From NCBI GenBank assembly GCA_049322795.1, contig JBMOQH010000025.1, forward strand, positions 1 to 64,000: a stretch of 64,000 bases of DNA, written 5' to 3'. The notes below the pieces were generated by a model. That model had not been told where the DNA came from. It did not search any database and saw nothing but the letters and a program-made list of their open reading frames with translations. This DNA is from Immundisolibacter sp049322795. Lineage in GTDB: Bacteria; Pseudomonadota; Gammaproteobacteria; Immundisolibacterales; Immundisolibacteraceae. Shown one piece after another: positions 1 through 6,509 of the stretch (within the stretch, counting starts at the first letter, position 1; every line of letters begins with the position of its first letter). Made by a program: the position numbers and the translations under genes.

Positions 1-142
1 CTTGCGATCCTGCGTCGTTACCATCAACTCGATTGCCGGCCTTCCCATCAATGCGTGCCTCCCGTGCCGAGGATACGGGTTGGACCACGCAAAGAATGGA
101 AAGTTACATGCGGGACGCTACACTAGAAAGATTGAAGCGACA

Positions 143-1339
143 ATGCCAGCCATAAATCCTGAAATTCTCGTTTGGGCAAGGGAGACGGCCGGATATGAAC
201 TATCCGAAGCAGCCCAGCGGCTCGGCCTGGCCGATGGGAAGGCTGCTACAGGACACGAGAAGTTAGCCGCGTATGAACAGGGAGAGAAGGAGCCCTCTCG
301 GCCCCTGCTCCTCAAAATGTCTAAGCATTATAGGCGCCCACTCCTGACTTTCTACTTAGATGTCCCGCCCGCACGAGCTGACCGAGGCAGGGATTTTCGA
401 ACAATACATCGTGCGGTCGATCCATCCGAAAATGGAATGGTCGATGCTCTGGTTCGAAGCATTAAGGTCAGGCAAGAAGTGCTTAGGGAGGCCTTAGCCT
501 CTGAGCAGGATCATGAGAGATTGGCATTCATCGGCTCTTACTCGTTGGAGAAGGGCGCTGATGGCCTTGTCAGTCAAATTCGAGCTAAATCTGGCTTTGA
601 TTTGGCTGTGTATCGATCCAAGCGTAGTCAAGAGGAGGCCTTCCAGTATCTTAGGGAGCGTATAGAGAATCTTGGAATATTCACGATGCTGATTGGGAAT
701 CTTGGCAGCCATCACACAAACCTAAGCTCCGAAATATTTCGCGGATTTGCAATTGCAGATCCTATTGCGCCATTCGTTGTAATTAACGATCAAGATGCGA
801 AGTCCGCTTGGCCGGTTACGCTGTTGCACGAGGTTTCTCACCTTTGGCTAGGCCAGACCGGTATAAGTGGGGCGGTAGCAGAGCGAGAGGTGGAGCGATT
901 CTGTGATGGCGTGGCGTCTGAACTCTTAATCCCTGAAACCGAAATCGCAGCTAACTTTTCTGAGGCATCTCTAAGATCGTTGGAATCTGCGGCGGATATC
1001 ATCGGGCGCTTCGCCAGTGAAAGAAAAGTCAGTTCGACTTTGGTGGCCTTCCGTTTGATGAACCGAGGTGGGTTGAGCCAAGATTTGTTCAGAAGTCTCA
1101 GCGTCTTTTTCTACGAGAAGTGGAGGGCGCACAAGGAAGGTCAGAAGCAAAAGGCCAAAGAGAATAAAGGCGGCCCTTCCTATTTCGTTGTTAAACGTAT
1201 GCAGAATGGAAAGGCGTTAATGAAAGCCTCGGAAAGACTCATGCGCTCGGGTGAGTTGACTACTACGCAGGCTGCCATTGTCTTGGGGGTAAGAGCGCTC
1301 AAGGTCGGGAGTTTGTTGTCTCAGTCTAGCGCCGTTTAG
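143..1339 (+). CDS. HTH (XRE) + ImmA/IrrE-type zinc peptidase
   Basis: Predicted 398-aa cytoplasmic protein. The N-terminal third looks like an XRE-type helix-turn-helix (residues ~1-75, with the region AAQRLGLADG). The middle holds the zinc metallopeptidase signature HEVSH at residues 229-233 (HExxH) followed by a helix with EVERFCDGVASELL, as in ImmA/IrrE (COG2856) proteins. In this family the peptidase cleaves a repressor or acts as antitoxin. The open frame continues upstream to base 2, but the first 47 codons do not resemble the family, so I chose ATG 143. Four bases separate it from the DUF4411 gene, so the two are almost certainly co-transcribed as a toxin-antitoxin-like pair. Base composition is visibly less GC-rich than the rest of the window, consistent with horizontal acquisition. 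The family call is strong; the biological role is inferred. Confidence 0.85.
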   Translation: MPAINPEILVWARETAGYELSEAAQRLGLADGKAATGHEKLAAYEQGEKEPSRPLLLKMSKHYRRPLLTFYLDVPPARADRGRDFRTIHRAVDPSENGMVDALVRSIKVRQEVLREALASEQDHERLAFIGSYSLEKGADGLVSQIRAKSGFDLAVYRSKRSQEEAFQYLRERIENLGIFTMLIGNLGSHHTNLSSEIFRGFAIADPIAPFVVINDQDAKSAWPVTLLHEVSHLWLGQTGISGAVAEREVERFCDGVASELLIPETEIAANFSEASLRSLESAADIIGRFASERKVSSTLVAFRLMNRGGLSQDLFRSLSVFFYEKWRAHKEGQKQKAKENKGGPSYFVVKRMQNGKALMKASERLMRSGELTTTQAAIVLGVRALKVGSLLSQSSAV

Positions 1340-1343
1340 GCAG

Positions 1344-1868
1344 GTGCTAGAAGTGATCTATCTACTGGATGCAAACACACTAATCGACGCGAAGAGAGAT
1401 TACTTCGAGTTTGAGCGGGTGCCAGAGTTTTGGGAGTGGCTCCAGTACAATGGAGGGGCAGGTAATGTCAAGATTCCGGTTGAAATTTACGAGGAATTCC
1501 AAGAGAAAAAGAATGCAGATGGCGATCGAGACGCGTTAGCTGAGTGGGCTTCCAATGAAGAAGTGAGAAAGGCTCTTCTGCTTAGTGAAGACGTTGATCA
1601 AAAAATTGTTTCACGTGTAACTTACGAAGGTTATTGCAAGAACCCGACCGATCAAGAAATCGAAACGATGGGTAGAGACCCATTTCTTATAGCGCATGCG
1701 CTCCGAGATCCCGAAAATAGAGTGGTTGTATCCACGGAAAGCTCCAAGCCGGCAAGGCAGCGAGCTAATCGCAAGGTGCCTGACGTTTGTCGTGATATGG
1801 GCGTTAGGTGCATCAATACCTTCCAATTCCTACGTGAGCTGGACTTTAAGACGAGCTGGAATAAGTAG
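1344..1868 (+). CDS. DUF4411 PIN-like protein, probable toxin
   Basis: 174-aa protein that starts with a hydrophobic strand and the acidic motif LLDANTLID (Asp9, Asp15), typical of PIN-fold nucleases. A second acidic site is likely in MGRDPFLIAHAL (residues ~110-121), and the C-terminus carries VPDVCRDMGVRCINTFQFLREL, as in DUF4411 proteins. PIN domains are Mg-dependent RNases and the usual toxin of VapBC-like systems. DUF4411 genes are commonly found beside ImmA/XRE genes, as here. The start is GTG 1344, 4 nt after the upstream stop; GTG 1353 is an alternative. RNase activity is inferred from the fold, not shown. Confidence 0.8.
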   Translation: MLEVIYLLDANTLIDAKRDYFEFERVPEFWEWLQYNGGAGNVKIPVEIYEEFQEKKNADGDRDALAEWASNEEVRKALLLSEDVDQKIVSRVTYEGYCKNPTDQEIETMGRDPFLIAHALRDPENRVVVSTESSKPARQRANRKVPDVCRDMGVRCINTFQFLRELDFKTSWNK

Positions 1869-2039
1869 GCATCGCCGAGAGCTGTCGCTCAATCATTCGC
1901 TGAAGCACGCGTATATACTGTTATCCAGCCACTGGTTGAAAGCCCGCGTAGATGCGGTGAGGCACGAACCGCATCGCTCTGGAGCCCATGTAGATACCGT
2001 TTCCGGCCACTGGGCGCAAGGCCAGGAACGGTACCGGGG

Positions 2040-2357
2040 TCACTGGACAACAACCTCCAACCCCCGCTTTTGAACCAGATGCAGCAGCTTCAATGCCGTG
2101 CCCGTGGGCCGCTTCTGTCCGATTTCCCACTTCTGCACGGTCGAGAGGCTGGTGTTCAGCAGTCGGGCGAAGACGGCCTGACTGACTTGGGCCGCCTCGC
2201 GAATTTTCTTGATCTCTTCCGGCTGCAACGGCTCGACCGGCGGCAGGCACTGCTGGTCAAACTCGCGCAACGTGACTTGGTCCATCACGCCCGCCTTGTG
2301 CAGGCCCTTCGCCGTTTCATGCACGGCTTCGAGAATGGGCGATTTAGTCTTGGGCAC
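2040..2357 (-). CDS. HTH-domain antitoxin-like transcriptional regulator
   Basis: 105-aa protein whose C-terminal half is a Cro/C1-type helix-turn-helix (SQAVFARLLNTSLSTVQKWE, then GQKRPTG and a leucine-rich helix), as in antitoxins of the NadS/HigA class encoded beside RelE-type toxins. The GTG start at 2357 is chosen because a GAGG Shine-Dalgarno lies 7-8 nt upstream; the frame extends further without family resemblance. No toxin gene is recognisable on either side: the minus strand upstream (2358-2480) has no RelE/HigB-like frame. This is therefore an orphan or a remnant of a degraded pair. Role as DNA-binding autoregulator is inferred. Confidence 0.7.
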   Translation of the reverse strand: MPKTKSPILEAVHETAKGLHKAGVMDQVTLREFDQQCLPPVEPLQPEEIKKIREAAQVSQAVFARLLNTSLSTVQKWEIGQKRPTGTALKLLHLVQKRGLEVVVQ

Positions 2358-2430
2358 GGAGTTCACCTCAACGAGCTCGTGTGGGTAGGGTTGACGCAGG
2401 AAGCCCAACACAAGCCGATGCGGGGAGGGT

Positions 2431-3249
2431 ATGCGTTACCGGCGGTCCGATACAACGGGTGGAATGCACTTCGCCAGACGATCACGGCCGCCCCTGGCGT
2501 TTATGGGCATCAATGTCCTGCGCCCGGAATGCGTCCTGCGGCAAGGTGAGCCGCAACGCGCGCGCCCGCGCCAGCCGCTCGCTCACGGCGACAAGGCCCG
2601 GAATCAACGCGGATTCCAGGCACACGATTTCGGGTTCATCCAGCCCGCCAGCGGCGGCGCGGAGATATTCGTCCACATCAAGGCATTCCCGCGCGGAAGT
2701 GGCCGGCCGGCGCTTGGGCAGGCGTTGACGTTTGAGATCGAAGTCGGGCCCAACGGCAAGCCGCGGGCTCACTCGGTTCAATACCCGATGCGCGGCGGGG
2801 CCCGGAGATCGCCGCGAGCCGGATCGGCGGCTCGCTGGTCAGTGCCGAGGTTCCTGATACTGCCCGTGTTCATCGGCGTCTGGGTCTCTGCCGCAAGTCT
2901 TTGGCCGGTCCGGCCGCTGACGTTCGTGTTCTATGTTGGTGTCAGCGTGTGGACCTTTCTGATGTACGCGTTCGACAAGGCTGCCGCCCAGCGCGGCGCC
3001 TGGCGCACTCCGGAGAGCACGCATGGCCCACAACTTGCGCGGGTCCTTGTGCAGGGCGCCCGGCGCGGGGCCTGGCGCACTCCGGAGAGCACGCTGCACC
3101 TGCTCGGCCTCGCGGGCGGGTGGCCGGGGGCTTTGCTCGCGCAGCAGCTGCTGCGTCACAAGTCGTCAAAGCCGAGCTTCGTCGCGATGTTCTGGGTCAC
3201 CGTCATTGCAAACATCGCGGCCTTCATGGTGTGGCACGCGAGGGCGTAG
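2431..3249 (+). CDS. Cold-shock domain + DUF1294 membrane protein, rearranged
   Basis: The frame carries most of a cold-shock/OB domain (residues ~67-118: DFGFIQPASGGAEIFVHIKA, then RGSGRPALGQALTFEIEVG) followed by a DUF1294 region with three hydrophobic segments (RFLILPVFIGVWVSAA, FVFYVGVSVWTFLMYAF, SFVAMFWVTVIANIAAF). This fusion is a known family of small inner-membrane proteins of unknown function. Two oddities suggest decay. The first strand of the OB fold does not match the family and no convincing start is seen, so the upstream ~60 codons may not be coding. The conserved segment RGAWRTPEST is present twice, 24 codons apart, inserting extra residues between two membrane segments. The start at 2431 is only the first ATG of the open frame. 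It may be a functional variant or a pseudogene. Confidence 0.6.
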   Translation: MRYRRSDTTGGMHFARRSRPPLAFMGINVLRPECVLRQGEPQRARPRQPLAHGDKARNQRGFQAHDFGFIQPASGGAEIFVHIKAFPRGSGRPALGQALTFEIEVGPNGKPRAHSVQYPMRGGARRSPRAGSAARWSVPRFLILPVFIGVWVSAASLWPVRPLTFVFYVGVSVWTFLMYAFDKAAAQRGAWRTPESTHGPQLARVLVQGARRGAWRTPESTLHLLGLAGGWPGALLAQQLLRHKSSKPSFVAMFWVTVIANIAAFMVWHARA

Positions 3250-3283
3250 CGGCCCACGCTTCGCGCCCGCACCGGAGCAAGCG

Positions 3284-4576
3284 TCAGGGGACTTTCGCGC
3301 CGACACCGGCATCCAGCGGCCAGTACAACCCGACCCGGAAGCCATCCTCGCCCTGTCCGGCGCGCAGTTCGCCGCCGTGCATCTGCGCCGCGCGGGCGGC
3401 GATGGCGAGCCCAAGCCCGCTGCCGGCGCCGCTGCGCGTGGCTTCGCCCTGCACAAACGGGGCGCTCAGGTCGGCCAGACGCTGCGGTGCAAAGCCGGCG
3501 CCGGCGTCGTGCACCACGACGAAGGCTTCGCCGTGATCGATGCCCACGCGCAGCCGCACCGGGGGCGCGCCGTGGCGCCGCGCGTTGGTGACCAGGTTGG
3601 CGATGGCGCGGCCGAGCGCGTGCGGGCGGACGTCGGCGCGCAAGTCACCGGCGATGTCGGCCGTGGCGTCGTCGGGGAAGCGCGCGAGCGTGGTACGCGC
3701 CAGTGCGGCCACGTCACAGGCGGCGACCGGCTCGTCCCGTCCCAGTCGCAGGTAGTCCAGGAACTGCCCGAGCATCGCGTCCATGGCTTCGACGTCCTCG
3801 ATCATGCCGGCGCGCAGGTCGAGCGTGTTGGGCAGCATCTCGGCCGCGAAGCGCAAGCGCGCCAGCGGCGTGCGCAGGTCGTGCGACACGCCGGCCAGCC
3901 ACAGTTCGCGCTCCTCGTGCAGCTGCCGGGCGAGCTGGGCGGCGTGCAGCAGGGCGTCCCCCAGCGCGCGCAGTTCACGCGGGCCGCCGGGTTGCAGGTC
4001 GGCGGGCGGGTCGCCCTGCGCCAAGGCGGGCGCCGCCGCGGCCAGACGACGCAGCGGCGCGCTGAGCTGGCGGGCAAACCACAGCGCCGCCAGCGTGGCG
4101 ATGACGGCGATCACCCCAAACCAGACGGCGTACACCGCCAGCACTCCTTCGCCGCGCCGAGGCACGGGCATGGCCAACCACCGGCCGCCGGTTTGCGGGG
4201 CGCGCAGCCACAGGACCAGGTCCGGGTCGCGCAGCACCCGCATCTCGACCGCCTGTCCCAGCGTCGCGCGCAGCCGCTGGCCGAGCAGACGCTCGGCAAA
4301 TGGCGCCGGTTGGGTGCCACTGGGTTGCACGGCAAGTCGCAGGCCCTCGGGGGCGTATTCCTCGGCCACGAAGCGCGCCGCGTCGGCCGGACCCAGCGTG
4401 GCGACGATGGGCGCGATCAACTGCAGCCGCGCCGTCGCCAGCGTGCCGACCAGGTCGGCCCAGGCGCGCGCCCGGTAGGCGCCGCCGACCAGCAGCGTGC
4501 CGGCCAGGATGAATGCCGCCAGCGTGAGCAGCAGCGCCAGCGTGCGGGCGAAGGCGGTCTGCGGCAGCCAGGTCAC
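3284..4576 (-). CDS. Sensor histidine kinase, EnvZ/OmpR class
   Basis: 430-aa inner-membrane kinase. A first membrane helix (LALLLTLAAFILAGTLLVGG) and a second (VWFGVIAVIATLAALWFA) enclose a periplasmic sensor region of ~115 residues with no recognisable ligand fold. A HAMP linker follows, then the H-box SHDLRTPLARLRF with phospho-acceptor His near residue 232, N-box NLVTNARRHG, and ATP-lid boxes DAGAGF and GSGLGLAI, so all catalytic boxes are intact. The GTG start overlaps the TGA of the upstream response regulator (GTGA), a common sign of translational coupling. The stimulus is unknown. Divergent secreted proteins (5523 and 6104) suggest an envelope-related signal, which is inference only. 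Confidence 0.9.
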   Translation of the reverse strand: MTWLPQTAFARTLALLLTLAAFILAGTLLVGGAYRARAWADLVGTLATARLQLIAPIVATLGPADAARFVAEEYAPEGLRLAVQPSGTQPAPFAERLLGQRLRATLGQAVEMRVLRDPDLVLWLRAPQTGGRWLAMPVPRRGEGVLAVYAVWFGVIAVIATLAALWFARQLSAPLRRLAAAAPALAQGDPPADLQPGGPRELRALGDALLHAAQLARQLHEERELWLAGVSHDLRTPLARLRFAAEMLPNTLDLRAGMIEDVEAMDAMLGQFLDYLRLGRDEPVAACDVAALARTTLARFPDDATADIAGDLRADVRPHALGRAIANLVTNARRHGAPPVRLRVGIDHGEAFVVVHDAGAGFAPQRLADLSAPFVQGEATRSGAGSGLGLAIAARAAQMHGGELRAGQGEDGFRVGLYWPLDAGVGAKVP

Positions 4577-5301
4577 GGCACGGGCTCGACCGGAATGAAC
4601 ACGTAGCCGCGGCCGCGCAGGGTCTGGATGTAGCGCGGGTTGGCGGGGTCGTCTTCCAGCGCCCGGCGCAGGCGCGAGATGGTCACGTCCACCGCGCGAT
4701 CGAAGGCCCCCGCCTCGCGGCCGCGGGCGTCGCTCAGCAGCCGGTCGCGGGACAGCGGCTGGCGCGGGTGGCGCGCCAAGGTCACCAGAATGTCGAGTTC
4801 CCCGCCGGTCAGGCGCACTTCGGCGCCTTGGCGGGTGAGCCGCCGTTGGCCGAAGTCGAGCTCGAACGGCCCGAACAGCAGCCGCTCGCCCCGGGATCCG
4901 GGCGCGCCCGGCACCGGTCGCGGCGCGCGGCGCAGGATGGCGCGGATGCGCGCCAGCAGCTCTCGCGGGTTGCAGGGCTTGGGCAGGTAGTCGTCGGCGC
5001 CCACCTCGAGCCCGATGATGCAGTCCACGTCGTCGCCGCGCGCGGTGAGCATCAGGATCGGCGTTTGCACCCCGCGCCCGCGCAGGCGCCGGCACACGGT
5101 CAGGCCGTCCTCGCCGGGCAGCATGAGGTCGAGCACGATCAGGTCGTACCCGCGGCGCTGCAGGGCCTGGTCGAGCTGGCCGCCGTGGCCGGCCTCGTCG
5201 GCGCTGATGCCCTGCTCGGCGAGATAACGCTTGAGCAGGGCGCGCAGGCGCAGGTCGTCGTCTACCAGCAGCACGCGGATCGGGGGTTCGGTGGTGGTCA
5301 T
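4573..5301 (-). CDS. Response regulator, OmpR/PhoB family
   Basis: 242-aa two-domain regulator. The receiver domain (residues ~8-120) shows the acidic pocket DDD at 14-16, phosphorylation site Asp58 in LIVLDLMLPGEDGL, and the conserved Lys in DDYLPKPCNPRELLARI. A C-terminal winged helix (residues ~140-240) ends with the family motif DVTISRLRRALEDDPANPRY then GRGYVF. It is the first gene of an operon with the kinase at 3284-4576 and would be phosphorylated by it. ATG 5301 begins directly before the conserved receiver start. The long palindrome at 5373-5416 lies just upstream and may be its own binding site. Confidence 0.93.
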   Translation of the reverse strand: MTTTEPPIRVLLVDDDLRLRALLKRYLAEQGISADEAGHGGQLDQALQRRGYDLIVLDLMLPGEDGLTVCRRLRGRGVQTPILMLTARGDDVDCIIGLEVGADDYLPKPCNPRELLARIRAILRRAPRPVPGAPGSRGERLLFGPFELDFGQRRLTRQGAEVRLTGGELDILVTLARHPRQPLSRDRLLSDARGREAGAFDRAVDVTISRLRRALEDDPANPRYIQTLRGRGYVFIPVEPVP

Positions 5302-5372
5302 GGCGGGGCCGGGGTTTTTTGCTGAAGGCTCGCGCAGCGGCGCCCGGCGGGCAAGCCCGGCGCAAGGCAATC

Positions 5373-5416
5373 GTTACGAAATGTTTCCAGCACGCGTGCC
5401 GACAACATTCGCTTAC
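5373..5416. promoter_or_regulatory. 44-bp imperfect palindrome between divergent genes
   Basis: Between the response regulator start (5301, minus) and the secreted protein start (5523, plus) lies an extended dyad. Its outer arms are GTTACGAAATGTT (5373-5385) and AACATTCGCTTAC (5404-5416). At the exact centre is the perfect 10-bp palindrome GCACGCGTGC (5390-5399). I count 15 of 22 base pairs complementary. Position and symmetry fit an operator for a dimeric regulator, most simply the adjacent OmpR-type protein controlling both directions. Binding is inferred. Confidence 0.45.
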
Positions 5417-5522
5417 CAAACGACAGGCCGGCGAAACCCATCGCGTCCCGGCCGCGGCGAGACTGCCGTCCGTGCCGGGCAGTCGGCCCAGCCACAGTGT
5501 CATTCGCAACCGGAGCCAAACG

Positions 5523-6089
5523 ATGAAAACACGTTCCACGATTCTGACGGCCGGCATCGTGCTGCTGGCCCTGGCAAGCGCCACCGAGGCGCGCGAAGCG
5601 GTGGGTGGCGCGCGTGCCGTGCGCGGCGAGCACGGCGGCGCGGCGCGCGGGGCGTATCGCGTGCAGGGCGACAACGGCGGCGCGGCGGCCGGCAGCGTGC
5701 GCGGTTGGCGCGGGCCCGAGGGCGCCGGCGGCGTGACCGCCCGACGTTATCGCGGCGACGGCGAGGGCAATGCCCAGGGCGGTCGCATCCATGCGTACGA
5801 GCGGCCAAACGGCAACACCGGCTACCGCGGCGCCCGGGTCGAGACCCATTCCGACGGCAGCGCCACCCGCCACAGCGAGGCCCAGCGCAACACCCAGGCC
5901 GGCACGCTGACGCGCAGCAGCGATGCCAGCCGCGACGCCGACGGCAACACGCACTATCAGCGCGATGTCACCGTGAACGGCGCGGGCGGCAACACGATCG
6001 AGTCGCAGGTCACGCGGGACAACGGCACGGTGAGCCGCACCGTCACATGCAACGGCGGTGAGTGCACCAAGCCCACCGGTGACCAGTGA
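5523..6089 (+). CDS. Small secreted Gly/Arg/Asn-rich protein, unknown function
   Basis: 188-aa protein with a clear signal peptide (MKTRSTILTAGIVLLALASA, cleavage expected after TEA or nearby). The mature part is polar and low-complexity, with loosely repeated units such as ARAVRGEHGGAARGAYRVQG and DNGGAAAGSVRG, then Asp/Asn/Gly/Thr-rich segments, and two cysteines near the C-terminus (VTCNGGEC). It contains no domain I recognise. It is probably exported to the periplasm or surface. It overlaps or nearly abuts the EF-hand gene and lies divergent from the two-component operon, which suggests that the system controls it. Function unknown. Confidence 0.7.
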   Translation: MKTRSTILTAGIVLLALASATEAREAVGGARAVRGEHGGAARGAYRVQGDNGGAAAGSVRGWRGPEGAGGVTARRYRGDGEGNAQGGRIHAYERPNGNTGYRGARVETHSDGSATRHSEAQRNTQAGTLTRSSDASRDADGNTHYQRDVTVNGAGGNTIESQVTRDNGTVSRTVTCNGGECTKPTGDQ

Positions 6090-6103
6090 GCGGGCGCGGA
6101 CGG

Positions 6104-6400
6104 ATGGGCAAGCGATTCGGCATGCTCGTCCTGTGCGGGCTGTGCGCCGCCGTGCCGGGCTTCGGCCCGTCACCGGCAGCCGCCGCCCAGGATGGCCCTC
6201 TTTCCAGAGCAGACCGGGACGGCGACGGCGTCGTGTCGGAGCGCGAATGGATGGACGCGGCCAAGGCCCGATTCGACAAGCTCGACGCCAACCACGACGG
6301 CAGGCTAAGTCAGGACGAGATCCAGCAGGCGCGCGACAGCCTGCGCGAGCGGTTTCGCAGCCGTTGGGAGCAACGACGCGGCGGGGCGACCGCGCCTTGA
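6104..6400 (+). CDS. Secreted EF-hand calcium-binding protein
   Basis: 98-aa protein with a signal peptide (MGKRFGMLVLCGLCAAVPGF to AAAAQ) and two EF-hand loops: DRDGDGVVSERE and DANHDGRLSQDE, both with acidic or Asn residues at the usual Ca2+-ligand positions. The C-terminus is basic and Arg-rich. A GTG at 6086 in the same frame overlaps the stop of the upstream gene and would add six residues; I prefer ATG 6104 because the signal peptide then begins normally. It probably forms a two-gene operon with the secreted protein at 5523-6089. Periplasmic Ca2+ binding is a family inference; the partner is unknown. Confidence 0.75.
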   Translation: MGKRFGMLVLCGLCAAVPGFGPSPAAAAQDGPLSRADRDGDGVVSEREWMDAAKARFDKLDANHDGRLSQDEIQQARDSLRERFRSRWEQRRGGATAP

Positions 6401-6426
6401 CCGGGACGCGGAGTTCGTGAGCCGAT

Positions 6427-6450
6427 GGCCGGGTCGGCCCTGACCCGGCC
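6427..6450. terminator. GC-rich stem-loop between convergent genes
   Basis: A perfect 9-bp stem (GGCCGGGTC / GACCCGGCC) with a 6-nt loop sits between the convergent EF-hand gene and kup. There is no T tract on either strand, so it is at best a weak or Rho-assisted bidirectional terminator. Confidence 0.35.
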
Positions 6451-6509
6451 CCGGGCGGGACCGCGCCGTATCCCCGCCGGGCGCGGCCGGAGACCGCTTT
6501 GACGGCGCC

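Noticed and set aside
1869..2039. Possible small gene after DUF4411
   Set aside because: Open frames there are short, lack a ribosome site and resemble no family.
2482..2781. 99-aa minus-strand frame
   Set aside because: It is antisense to the cold-shock domain, whose plus-strand protein has clear family motifs.
3284..5674. 796-aa open frame covering the histidine kinase and the region antisense-frame of the regulator
   Set aside because: Only the part after GTG 4576 resembles a kinase; the rest is out-of-frame reading of the response regulator gene in high-GC DNA.
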